NCBI RefSeq assembly: GCF_030272615.1
Contig: NC_081414.1
Location: 656,902,292-656,966,291, forward strand
Source: Cryptomeria japonica
Lineage: Eukaryota > Streptophyta > Pinopsida > Cupressales > Cupressaceae
Reading direction: 5' to 3'
Length of the DNA stretch: 64,000 nucleotides
Shown: piece by piece, positions 10,190 to 22,371 of the stretch
Layout: each line of letters starts with the position of its first letter
How positions within the stretch are numbered: the stretch's first letter is position 1
Position numbers and translations under genes: made by a program
Notes under the pieces: generated by a model
What the model was told of the DNA's origin: nothing
Database searches by the model: none
What the model saw: only the letters and a program-made list of their open reading frames with translations

Positions 10190-11040
10190 GTCCTTCCCTT
10201 TAGAATGGGGAAGTGGACTAGTCTTCTAAGGACCAACTCTTAGACAAGCATTACATAAGTGCCTTATAGTCAAGAAAAGTTAGCAAAAGTGAGTCAAGTT
10301 CTCAAATTCCAAAGATTGGTTCCAAGTACCCATTTCATATTTCAATACAATCCACTATGGTAACTTCGTTTCAGGTGCAACACACACACAAGAAAAATAA
10401 AATACCTACCTAGTTCCATTCTTGGTGACAAAGCCTAGAGATAGAAACTATAGGGAGTTAGCAATCCCAACAATAATTTCTTTATTTTAGAACTCCAATG
10501 ACAACCCCAATAGATGAACCTAAGTTTGGATGACACCAGACAAATGAATTGAAGGATCAAAGCCCAAACACCCCTTGCACAAAATGAGGTGCTTCTTACT
10601 AAAGAATCAAGGACCATTGCACATAGTTAATGTGAATTATAATAACCCTTTAGGTAGTGCAAAAATAGTCACACTTCCTTTAATAACCCACTAAGAAGCA
10701 ACCCATTTTCTCACAACAACAAATAAGTGCTCAATTTTGGCATTATTCCTATCCAAGAAAGCGTCTTTAATATCTAAACATGTTCCAATCTTATAACACT
10801 TTGTAAAGACCATATTAGTAGTAGCATGTTTCCCACTATTGATAATGTGCTTCTAAATCCCATAAGATTTTTTGACATAAAACATATTCAAAGATTGAAA
10901 GGAACCTCTTACCTTACCATTGGGAATGACAACCTTCTCATTTGCCACACCTTTTTTCTTCGGATCAGAATGAAGAAAGACCAAGGGATAGGAACCACCA
11001 TCACTCGGGGGTATACCACATCATGGATGTCAGGGGTAAG
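10190..11040 (-). pseudogene. LINE ORF1 relic (DUF4283 plus zinc knuckle)
   Basis: Read right to left, the region encodes KGSVTIFALPKGLL, then GP.FFSKKHLIL, then VHLLGLSLEF.NKEIIVGIANSL and, near 10230-10310, a decayed knuckle region (LTHFC..LFLTIRHLCNACL). This order (KGSV.VFALPKG, GPWFF, VWVRLPGLPLEFW, IGN.LG, CCHC) is that of the DUF4283 protein found in plant LINE ORF1 and related elements. Stops interrupt every segment. No LINE endonuclease or RT was recognised next to it. Boundaries are approximate. Confidence 0.6.
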
Positions 11041-13624
11041 GATGTGACCATCCACACACAATTCCCCACATGATACTAACACTAATTTGGACCAATCTTC
11101 ATGCGTGCAGTGTTGCAATAGGAGAGGACCCTACACCTTCACCTTTAAACCAAGAGATTCTTGCCAACCACATGCAAAGCTCATTCAAAAACTTTCATTA
11201 CTAAAATTATGACATGTTGGTCTCAATAAAAATAAATGATAACATTTCTAGAAAAACGCACCTAAGAATTTGAAAATAAATAAATCTATATCATAACTAA
11301 ACTCAATAACTCATCTCCCTTAAGCAAAATAAATATCTATCCATAACTAATCACATGTTATTAAAAATTTCAAATAAAAGAACTGAAAATTAACTACATC
11401 ATTTTGAAATTAATATTAGTCTATGTTAATGTTTGCGTGGGTCCACTCAAAAATGTCCTAGGTTTCCAATGACATTTTTCATCTAAGTTAATTAAATAGT
11501 TTTATTAGCACTAATATTCTTCTTCTAATTCAGTATAATTAAATAATTTTTAATCTCTCTTTAATTAATCAACCTCGATTCATTAATGACTGAACCTATT
11601 TATACTTCTACAAGTAAATAATTATCTAGATTATTTGATCCTCTTTTAATTAAATAATCCTTATTGTTTAATTATCCTAACCAATTATTCATTTAGTATT
11701 ATTTATCTATTCTAATAATTTAGTCCCTTAATTCAATTCTCATAATTAAATATATTTAAAATTTATTTAATTATCCTAAATGTGAATGAAATTAATAAAT
11801 TTAATTTACTGATTTTTAACCTTGTAACTCTTCCACTTTCAGAATTCTCTTGCCACTTAAACTCTTCCATCTATTTCCACCTTACTCTTCCACTTTCTAA
11901 AATCTTCTCCCCACTCAACTAGCCCTTTTCTCTTTCATGACTCACATTTTCTAATTACATCTCTTCACTTGTCATATTCACTTTTAGTTTCTTTATTGGT
12001 TGAGTAGGCATTTTTCTTAGAGTTTGAGTTAATGGTTGTTCATTACATTCTTTCCAGCTTTCCCTATTTCCTACTATGATAGTTTGTATCAATGAGAGTG
12101 ATAACTAAATTGTTTTTCTTAAAAAAGTAAAGAGTGAAATATAAAGCAAAAATGATCGAAGTTAATTTACTTTCTTAACTTCAGTAGGAAATAACTTTAA
12201 TTAGAATATATAATGAAAATGTACTAAAAGAAAAAAATAATCATGAAATAAAATATAAGTATTTGACATTTTTAAAATATAATTCTTAATTGACTTTTCT
12301 TTTTAAGTCCAACTTTTTTTTATTATTTAATTAAATTTATTTTTATAGGTTTTTAAAATCTAACCTAGTGCTAGACCTATAATAATTTCTTAATTAGTCC
12401 ATGAAAAATATGTTATTTGAAATAGTTTAGAAAAGACTAACATGGCCCAAAAAACCTACAAAACCAATAACCTTTTATTACTGTTAAAAAAAAAGGGACC
12501 TCCATTCACAGCTGGGAAAAAAATATTAAAAACCTTGTGTCTTTAAACATGCAATTGGAACCTGTTGTGGCCACTCTTTACAAAAAAACAAAATGACTTA
12601 CTGTAATAGCCAGATGATTAAAATTGAGGGATTCAAACCTTTCCGAGTTTAACAAAACCAAAAATCCCTAATTCACAAAATCTACAAAATCCTCTCTTTT
12701 TTAAACCTATGATTCTCAGTGTTAAGATAGTGGGGTTTTTGGATCACAGTGTTCTTGTACTTACTCTAGTACCAAGTATTCATTGTTTATCCTTTCTCCA
12801 ATTTGCAACCTTCTTCTATATTACCTGCATCACTATCTCATCCACCACTAACCAACTAATATTAACACCTCTTGTTCACTACCTTCCTACATCTACCATC
12901 CCTTCTTATACAATATTTATTTCTTTTTTAATCCCTCAATCCATTCCCATCCATGCACCTCATTATAATTCCTATTCTATGTCCCTTTCCTAGCTTATTA
13001 CGTCTTCCATCTCTCATATTTTTTACACACATCCAACATCCATCCATTCCCATGTCTATGCTAATACATTTTAAACCCACTCATATACAAATCAAAGTGG
13101 TGTTCACCATTCTCTTATCAACTATCCACCCTCTACCCTAGATCTACTAGTTCATAATAGGAATTAACAAGAGAATAGAATAGAAGTAAGGACCAATAGG
13201 TGAGGCAATGATGAATTCAAATATGCTAAATATACACCATAGATTTATTGTATTGTCGTAAATCCATTACTTATGTTTTTTCTGGCACCTTGTTTCTTAA
13301 TATTTGATTCTGAGTGACTTTGATACACATTTAAGATCATTTATTATCACATGACTTGAATCAATATATGAGCATCACTTCTATTTTAACTATATCTAAT
13401 AACTCTTAAGAGTTATGCTATAGAATCATTCTTTTATTACCCTTGTTGGGACTTCAATGTGTAATTCCAATTTTTTTGTCCCTTGCCTTCTGTGTGTCTC
13501 AACTATTTTAAAATAATAATGTATAATCACCATGAGATAGTCTTAGTTAATCTCCCATGTGAGTCATTTTTTCTCTATGTATTGTTGTGTGTCATTCCCC
13601 AAGTGCTAGTAGTTGCAAGAAGCC
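11041..13624. other. AT-rich DNA without recognisable genes
   Basis: Long A/T runs, many short ORFs with no composition or similarity that suggests coding, and no paired repeats or LTR boundaries that I could find. Open frames such as 12709-12993 are low-complexity and unconvincing. Confidence 0.5.
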
Positions 13625-14990
13625 CAAAAAGTTATGATTTTGAGGTATTTTATAATCAAATCCTATGTCTATGAAAGTTATTGGACTTTTAAACTTGTAG
13701 GTTTATCCATCATTCACCCATCCTCATAATTTCCCTCTATCCTTATCAAGTCGTCAACATTCCCCTTCTTGGCATGAAATTTTTCTCATGCCCAACCTCT
13801 AATTTCCTTGATATTAAAAAATTTCCTATAGTTTGAATCCTTTCAACATCTCCTAATTTTTTTACTATTGACTCAATTTTTCTTGAAGTTGTTCATTAGA
13901 GTTAGATTTGTAGAATTTCCTATACTTGGGTACTTGTTTCCTATGATCCTAATCCAAGATGTTTAAAATTTTATTAGATTATATCAAAATTTTAAACATC
14001 ACTTCACATCATGCTCTTCACCAACTTGAAACTCCTAACTCCGAAACCTTTTTATTGAATACTCTTTAAGAGTTGGAATTTTAACTTTCCCTCTCCTCAA
14101 CTACTTTTCATAATGTGTGTCTAACTCCCAACCTATGACATTCCAAAATTCTCTCACCTTTTTGGGTTTTTTAATTAGACTCCCCCCATTTCACACAACT
14201 TAATTGTATGATTTATCTTTGACTATTGAAGTTTGAGACACCCACACATTTTACTCTCCAAACTCACCTATCCCCCATACATACCAAAGATAATTTAAGA
14301 TTAAATTAGATATAGTGGACACTAGAAAAGTGTTTCTCCACCTAGAAACCATTATTCATCGAAAGGTTTGTATTTTCATATGTTAGATACGATAATAATG
14401 ACAAAATTAATCCAAAATTTCATAAACGATTTTTTGAAACTCTAAATTATCTTGTTCTTAGCATTTTTAAGGGATAATTATTTAATCAAAAGAACATAAA
14501 TTTGAGGATATTAAAAATTATTTCTACCTCATATTGTATTTAATATCACAGGTAAGGTTTCTAATCTTGATAGTTTTTAATTCATCTCTTAGCACAATAT
14601 TTGTAGCAAATTTTGCAGCTCAACCATACCATATTACTCCAAATTCAAAGGAATCATTAATGTAAAGGAAATTTATATGTTTGGATGATGTTTGTCATTG
14701 CTTCCTATAATATTCTAACTCACTTCATAGTAGTTATCATTTGGTTTTAAAAATAATCATAATATAACAATGATTGTGAATTGATGATGATGGATTTTCT
14801 CACATCATCTAGGTTTTATCATTCTAAGCCTACTATCTACAATTTGGATACCAAAATGATAGTTATACATATAATAATTCAATTTTTCATGTAATGGTTA
14901 GTCATGAAGCCAATAAATGGGTCTACTAATCTATAAATGAACTCTAGAACATTAATGGATGTGCATTTGAGCTATAAATGAATTGAATAT
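13625..14990. repeat. Unclassified 1.35-kb dispersed repeat, copy 1
   Basis: Aligns colinearly and in the same orientation with 30740-32112. Shared landmarks include CTTGTAGGTTTATCCATC near the start, CTCATGCCCAACCTCTAATT, a stretch around AGTACTCTTT.AGAGTTGGA, and GTGCATTTGAGCTATAAAT at the end. No LTR, coding domain or terminal inverted repeat was seen, so the class is unknown. Copy 1 continues past the point where copy 2 is cut. Confidence 0.7.
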
Positions 14991-16231
14991 ATTATATTAA
15001 TACTGTATAATTTGTTTTTAATTGTATATCTTTTATAATGAATATTTTCATCAGAACTAGTAATGACTTAGGGGAATGTAAAGTCACAACTATATATTTC
15101 CTCTCACCACATTAAATAGTGCGACTATAATAGAAGTTTGATATATGTATGGAAATATGTAAAACATTACAAATATGTGGTAACATGGTCATATTTTATT
15201 TCACAAGGGCCATCATTGTTTTGATATATATCATTACGTGCATATTTTATATACTATTTAATTTCACTAAAATAAAAATATGGTTTTATTGATGTTATAT
15301 TGAATATTTTCTTTTTCAATTTGTTATTCATGATTTAATTGCACAATGGAGTAGGCCTACTAATCCATATCGGTTCAAGGTCAAACACTTTTATTTAAAT
15401 TGTATCACTTTTAGAATAGTTTGTTGTTGGAGTAAGTTAGTGTTAGTTTAATTTATGTATGTTTTTTACAATTTAGTACTGTTAACTAGGGAATTATTTT
15501 AAGCTATCCTAAATGCCAACTATTAAAAAAAAGATGTTTAGTATAACCACAACTTGCCACTATGTATGAAAATTATTATAAAAAGGTTATAATATTTCTT
15601 GAACCCATAGATACATGTGCAATGTGTATTAATGGCTATATAGCACTCTAACTCAGCTAGTTGATCTTAGCCTAGTGACAAATATTTGGGATTAATTATT
15701 CATTTGGATATAGCTACTAATTGTTGTTGTATTATTATATTTAAATAGATGTAAAACTTTGATAATGAAACCTCTAGGAATATTGCATTGTACTTAAGTT
15801 AACCATAAAGTGTATAAACATTAACCACTCAAAATAGGCCTTCAAACATCGAAAAACTATTAATTAGTCACAACATCATCTCAAAGAGGGGCAAAATTTG
15901 TACATGCCATATATCCCTACAGATATTAGCATGGTGCGATGGTGAAGTATTGGTGTTGTTATTCTTGCCATCAAGATTCATAGCTTTGGGTCAAAAATGT
16001 TTGCCCTTTCTTTTTATAAAACAAATCATCATATATCTCAGTTATTATTTATTATTTATTATTTATTTGATTATTTGCATACCATTAATTAAATATAAGC
16101 CTCACCATAGAACATCTTGAACAACTCATATTGTCATCACTCCATTCATCCTTTAACTATTTATTAGTTATCATTTATTTTATTATTTTATTATTTTGCA
16201 TTTGTTAAGTAAATAAATATATAGTAGTCAA
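14991..16231. other. AT-rich DNA, no genes; TTATTATT simple repeat
   Basis: No coding similarity. A (TTATTATT)-type simple repeat lies at about 16041-16070 and a second T/A-rich patch near 16165-16195. The 20-mer at 16130-16149 recurs at 28471-28490 on the other side of the adjacent copia array. Confidence 0.5.
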
Positions 16232-16236
16232 TACAC
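16232..16236. repeat. Probable target-site duplication TACAC, left copy
   Basis: Matches TAGAC at 28431-28435 with one difference; they flank the outer LTRs of the copia array. Confidence 0.55.
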
Positions 16237-17909
16237 TATTAATCCTATGAGGATCCGGTTAATACTGAGAGGGGGGGGGTGAATCAGCATTAATACCAAT
16301 TGAGAATTTAAAACCAAAATCAAACTTATATCAGATCTGAAAATATCTCATCTTCTTTTATCAGATCTAACAACCTCTTAATCAGATTTGCTTAACACAT
16401 TAATCAAATCATTTACCACGTCTGTTAATTCTTTCACCACTTAAGCAATCATATACATTTGAGAATTTACCAACTTATTATCCTTATCTATAAAATCAAA
16501 CACTTTCTCTAACAACTCTTATCAGTACCAATAACCTTTGATAAATCTCTGATAAAATATCATAATCGTGTGCTCAGAAACAGTGCATGAAATGTAACAT
16601 AAACAAGAACATCACATGAAAAACATTCCACACATGAACACCATAATTTTTTTGACGTCGAAACCCAAATAGGGAAAAACCACAGTGGGAGTTGGCACCC
16701 ACAAATATTTGTACTCTTTTGAAGTACGCCCTATTAGGAGCTTACAATACACCCTGTTAGGAGTCACCTAGTTAAGGGATTTACCTAGCACCCTAGTTAG
16801 GAGCTTGATGATCTGTTTAACCTCATGAGAGGATTTAATAGTCTTTTCAAAGTTTCCTTGTTAGGGAACTTAAATTTTTAAGCCATGTTAGGACCTACCC
16901 AATTAAGGGATTTAACCAGTTGCAACTGTTAGGGAACAACAATGAATAAATGATCTGTTACTTGCACTTCTCTGCTTGATAAATTAGATCCATTTATGGT
17001 CAACACCCTACAATTATTAGGAAGATCTCACACTTCTCTTAGATAGCTGAAGACATTCTCTCAACACCATTGACGCAATAAACATCAATTGTGTTGTCCT
17101 GAATAGCCATCTCAACTAAGTTGGCCACTAAACCCTAATTACATCATGAATTTACAATACAAATCATAAGAGATCATGTTGGATCAATATACAGATCATT
17201 ACATCAAATTACAATGCAATATCAAGCTTTGGTTGATCGTAACCCATCACGAAAATTTGATTTGTACCAAAGTCAAACCCTCAAAACACTTCACTAAGCA
17301 TTTTGCTATTTCCCAAGAAATTCTTCCTTGAATCATGCTAAAACATTAATTAAATCATTCAAATGGGTTGTTCTATGTTACCATCTTAATGTAGACTTAT
17401 CATCGATCACCATCATAAGAAAAATCATTACTAGTTTGATGCTTTCTTCACCGGTCTTAAACCCTACTAAAACCTTAGCAAAACTTCATCAGAAATTTGA
17501 AACACGCCTTTCGATAGTCATCACAAGTTCCGGTTCTGGTCAGATACTTATTTCCATGATACAATTTCACATTCCAAATGACAAATAACCAATCATCACT
17601 GATCATCTAATTCAATCAAAACATCTCTCCTTTATCGATTGAAGTCCTATTTCACAGACTTCAGTTCTCTATCGGTAAACCCTGTCTTCTGGTAAACCAA
17701 ATCAATTATATGACCAAAAAAATGTCAGGAACATCAATAATCATCATTTGACATCATTCTCCATCAATGACAACACAAATAATTGATTAAGTCATCTAAT
17801 CACAAAATATCAATCTCTTCATCACAAATAGACTTATATCCTTTACCACTGCAGTCATCCATCTTCAACTGCATCACCTCATCTGCATCACTTATGCCAA
17901 ATGCCAACA
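16237..17909 (-). repeat. Outer 3' LTR of copia array
   Basis: Direct repeat of 26566-28430. Starts TATTAATCC (TGTTAATCC in the partner) and ends GCCAACA. Contains a 9-G run at 16271-16279, the GGGAAAAACC block near 16672, and from about 16715 to 16935 a series of short GTTAGG/CCCTATTAGG motifs (CCTAAC on the element strand). No gag insertion is present here, unlike its partner. Confidence 0.9.
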
Positions 17910-17921
17910 TTCTCCCCCTTT
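17910..17921 (-). promoter_or_regulatory. Polypurine tract, interior A
   Basis: Minus strand AAAGGGGGAGAA abutting the LTR. Two further purine tracts lie upstream in the element at about 18085-18098 and 18221-18240. Confidence 0.85.
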
Positions 17922-18308
17922 AGCATTGATGGCAACATCAATCAGATATACAATTAGAGTAACATCATCATCTGTGAGTTCTCCTCCTTTTGTCTTGTCC
18001 CCCTTAACAAATGCTTCTCTGAATTTGATATTCTGATCTTCAACTTCTCTCATATCTTTTCTTCTCCCATATCTGATTTCTCTTCTTCTCCCCCTTTGAG
18101 AGCAATGCCAAAGGTATAAATGCATCACTTGTCTTCAATTCTATCATTGCCTCTTCCATCATCTCTAATCAAATCAGAAAAATTATATCAGAGCATTAAA
18201 TACAAACTTTACATTAGACTTGCTCCCCCAAAGGAGTAGCTTGCACCTTCATCAATCCTTAGTGAAAGATAAACATGAAATCCACCAGATTGATGCATTT
18301 CGATCATT

Positions 18309-21300
18309 CTAGTTCTTCTGGTGTAGGGGTCTTACTCCTAGTTTACCTTGAAAGAACTCGAAGGTAGCCTTCAGTAAGGGCTTAGTAAAGATATCAGCTA
18401 GCTGATCTTGACTCTTAACATATTCCATTTTCACCTATTTTTCTTGAACTCTTTCCCTTAGGAAGTGATACTTCAATTCAATGTGTTTGGTTCTAGAATG
18501 AAGTACAAGATTCTTATAAATATTTATTGCACTTGTATTATCACAATAGATAGTCACCGGTTCAAAAATATCTATCTTGAATCCTTCTAGCACATGTCTC
18601 ATCCATATTGCTTGCATGCAATTCATGGATGTAGCTACATTCTCTACTTCATCTGTAGATTGAGAAACACATGTTTGTTTCTTGCTTGTCCATGCCACTA
18701 ATCTTCCACCAAGTAGAAAAGCTCCACTATTTGTGCTTAACTGATCATCCACATTGCCTACCAATTCGCATCAGTAAAGACATCCAAAGTAAAATATCCT
18801 TTATAGGGATAATATAAATCATAGTCTACTATGCCTTTGAGATACCAAAAAATTCTCTTTGTAGCCACCATGTGACTCTCCTTAGGATCTTTTTGAAATC
18901 TAGCCACTAATCCAATAGCATGAGCAATGTCCAGTCTGCTATGAACAACATAGTGTAGCTTGCCAATCATATATATGTACTCTTTTTCACTAACAACATG
19001 GGAATTATCTTGCTTGGACAACTTACAGCCTGTCACCATCGGTGTTCCTACCAGTTTGCAGTCTTTCATGTCGAAAGTCTTCAGCACCTCTTTGATATAA
19101 TTGGTCTGACAAATAAAAATACCACCATATAGTTATTGGACTTGTAAGCCAATAAAAAACTTTATTTCACCGATTAGAGACATTTCAAATTCCTTTTTCA
19201 TTATATCAGCAAAATCCATACACATATCATCATTCCCACCAAAAATTATATCATCTACAAACACTTATTCTATCAACATCTTGTCTCCATCACTCTTCAA
19301 ATAAATGTTGTCCTCACTAGTATGTTGTAATCCAATTTTGATTAAATGCACATTTAATCTCTCATACCATGCTCTCGATGCTTGTTTTAGACCATATAGT
19401 GCTTTATGCAATTTACACACCATGTCCTTATCCTCAGCCAAGTAAAATCCACCTGGTTGTTCAATGTATACTTCTTCTTCTAGAATTCCATTTAGAAAGG
19501 TTGATTTGACATCCATTTGATAAAATTTGAATCCCTGATATGCAGCAAATGCCAACATCATCCTTACTCCTAATCTAGCAACCGGTGCAAATTTTTCACT
19601 ATAATCCTCACCTTCTTCTTGAGCATACCCTTTGCAGACTAACCTCACCTTGTTTCTTACAATTTTTCCTTCTTCATCCAATTTATTCCTAAAGACTCAT
19701 TTTGTTCCAATTACATTCTTATTCTTTGGTCTAGGAACAAGTGACCATGTCTAATTCTTCTCAATTTGATCTAATTCTTCATTCATTGCATTCACCCAAT
19801 TATCATCCTTTAGTGCTTCCTTAACTATCTTGGGTTCTATTATAGAAATCAAACATGATTTCTCTCGGATCTTTCTTGTAGTTTGCACATCTACATTCCT
19901 ATCACCAATAATTTGCTCTTGTGAGTGGTTCAATATGACATATCTAGGTATTGCATGTGCCAGTTCTGCATCTTCTACATTAGGTTCTTCATTTTCTTCT
20001 TCACTATCATCGCTTACTGGTTGAGCATCTAATTCTGCATTTGTTGGTTCTTCATTATTCTTTTCCTCCAGTTAAATGATCACAAGTTTTTCCTCATTAT
20101 CATCCTTTTCATATTTTGATCTGTTTGTACCTTCAGACTTATCAGATAGATCATCAACTTTTACATTAGCACTTTCAATAATTTTCTTAGTTCTCTTATT
20201 GTAATGTTTATATGCCTTACTATTAGAAGAGTAACTAATAAAAAGTCCCTCATCACATTTTGCATCAAATTTCTCAATGTAGTTATCTCTCTTAATAAAA
20301 CATTGACTTCCAAAAATTTTAAAATAACTTACACAAGGTGTTTTTCCATACCATAGCTCATAGGGTGTCTTATTATTACCTCTCTTCACCAGTACTCAGT
20401 TTAAAGTGTATACAATAGTACTGATCGCTTCTCTCCAAAACATTTTGGATATATCACCTTGTAATAGCATGGTTCTTGCAGCTTCAACTATTGTTTTGTT
20501 CATCCTTTCTTCTATGCCATTCTATTGTTGTGTCCTTAGAGGAAACATTTGTCTCTTGAGATCCTGTTCATCACAATACTTTATAAATCCATTACATGTG
20601 AATTCACCTCCTTAGTCTGATCTTAAACACTTCAAGTTCTTACCGGTTTCATTCTCAACCGAAGCTTTAAATGATTTAAATTTACCAAATGCTTCTGATT
20701 TCTCCTTCAAAAATGTCACCCACATCATTTTTGAATAATCATCGGTAAAAATCATGAAATACCTATCACCGTAATTATTTGTTCTCATAGGGCCACAAAT
20801 ATCAGTATGTACCAAATCTAAAATATTCTCAGAAATGCAATTCTTGCTCTTGAAAGAAATAGAGGTCATCTTACTGATTTGACAATCTTTTCATATCACA
20901 CTATCTAGTTTGACAATTTGTGGCAATCCTCTTAGAACACTTGACTTTCTTATCTTAACTAGATTATCAAAATTAACATGACAACATATTTTATGCCATA
21001 ACCAACTGTCTTCCATTCTTGCAACCAGATAATTATTAATATTACTATTCAAATGGAATAAGTTGCCTCTAGTTTGCTTCCCAGCAGCAATCAGTTCACC
21101 ATTACCTCCAAGCATTCTGCAGACTCCACTTTTAAACTCAAGCAAATAACCTTTATCATTGAGTTGACCAACACTTAAAAGATTATGCCTGAGTTGACCA
21201 ACTCTTCCCATTTAGAGAAATTGAACATTTTCCTTTCACCATGCAGGGAGAGTTATTTCCAAATCTAATAACACGTCCATCAAATTCATCAAGGGTTATG

Positions 21301-21471
21301 AACTTACTTTTGTCTCTGGTCATGTGGTGTGAACAACCACTATCTATAATCCATTCATCACTATTCTCCATATGAGATACCAGTGCCTTTTCATCTATTA
21401 GTTCCTCCTTCACAGCTACAAACACAATTTCTTCAATGTCATCTTCATCTTCAGACTCCTCATCAGTCACA
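18309..21471 (-). pseudogene. Copia pol, interior A (protease to RNase H), truncated by gap
   Basis: Read from 21471 leftwards: protease WIIDSGCSHHMTRD near 21315-21360 (catalytic Asp present); pre-integrase zinc region (20891-21190); integrase core with HTDICGP and LRSD followed by a stop where DQGGEF is expected (20612-20869); the FGSQCFIKRD segment (20072-20389); RT from 19681 with DVKSTFLNG and YGLKQ, then FVDDII just past a stop at 19265; RNase H (18435-18764) with YCDNTSAI. The last codons end at a TAG at 18309-18311. Compared with interior B it lacks three bases in the RT start (VARLGV for VARLEGV) and carries a small rearrangement at 21191-21202. Several TAG and TAA stops; not functional. 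Confidence 0.85.
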
Positions 21472-21971
21472 NNNNNNNNNNNNNNNNNNNNNNNNNNNNN
21501 NNNNNNNNNNNNNNNNNNNNNNNNNNNNNNNNNNNNNNNNNNNNNNNNNNNNNNNNNNNNNNNNNNNNNNNNNNNNNNNNNNNNNNNNNNNNNNNNNNNN
21601 NNNNNNNNNNNNNNNNNNNNNNNNNNNNNNNNNNNNNNNNNNNNNNNNNNNNNNNNNNNNNNNNNNNNNNNNNNNNNNNNNNNNNNNNNNNNNNNNNNNN
21701 NNNNNNNNNNNNNNNNNNNNNNNNNNNNNNNNNNNNNNNNNNNNNNNNNNNNNNNNNNNNNNNNNNNNNNNNNNNNNNNNNNNNNNNNNNNNNNNNNNNN
21801 NNNNNNNNNNNNNNNNNNNNNNNNNNNNNNNNNNNNNNNNNNNNNNNNNNNNNNNNNNNNNNNNNNNNNNNNNNNNNNNNNNNNNNNNNNNNNNNNNNNN
21901 NNNNNNNNNNNNNNNNNNNNNNNNNNNNNNNNNNNNNNNNNNNNNNNNNNNNNNNNNNNNNNNNNNNNNNN
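21472..21971. other. Assembly gap, 500 N
   Basis: Exactly 500 unknown bases, probably a placeholder length. The left edge falls in the protease-proximal region of interior A; the right edge is one base before interior B's polypurine tract. The missing DNA should therefore contain gag, a primer site and a full LTR, about 2.9 kb if copied from interior B. Confidence 0.9.
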
Positions 21972-21972
21972 A

Positions 21973-21984
21973 TTCTCCCCCTTT
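21973..21984 (-). promoter_or_regulatory. Polypurine tract, interior B
   Basis: Minus strand AAAGGGGGAGAA, identical to the interior A tract, beginning one known base after the gap. That base (A) fits the last base of an LTR. Confidence 0.8.
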
Positions 21985-22371
21985 AGCATTGATGGCAACA
22001 TCAATCAGATATACAATCAGAGTAACATCATCATCTGTGAGTTCTCCTCCTTTTGTCTTGTCCCCCTTAACAAATGCTTCTTTGAATTTGATATTCTGAT
22101 CTTCAACTTCTCTCATATCTTTTCTTCTCCCATATCTGATTTCTCTTCTTCTCCCCCTTTGAGAGTAATGCCAAAGGTATAAATGCATCACTTGTCTTCA
22201 ATTCTATCATTGCCTCTTCCATCATCTCTAATCAAATCATAAAAATTATATCAGAGCATTAAATACAAACTTTACATTAGACTTGCTCCCCCAAAGGAGT
22301 AGCTTGCACCTTCATCAATCCTTAGTGAAAGATAAACATGAAATCCACCAGATTGATGCATTTCCATCATT

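Noticed and set aside
12709-13141. Overlapping short frames of 94 and 62 codons
   Set aside because: Hydrophobic low-complexity translations, no start context, no similarity, AT-rich intergenic DNA.
21383-22191. Several long frames crossing the run of N
   Set aside because: They are open only because unknown bases hold no stop codons.
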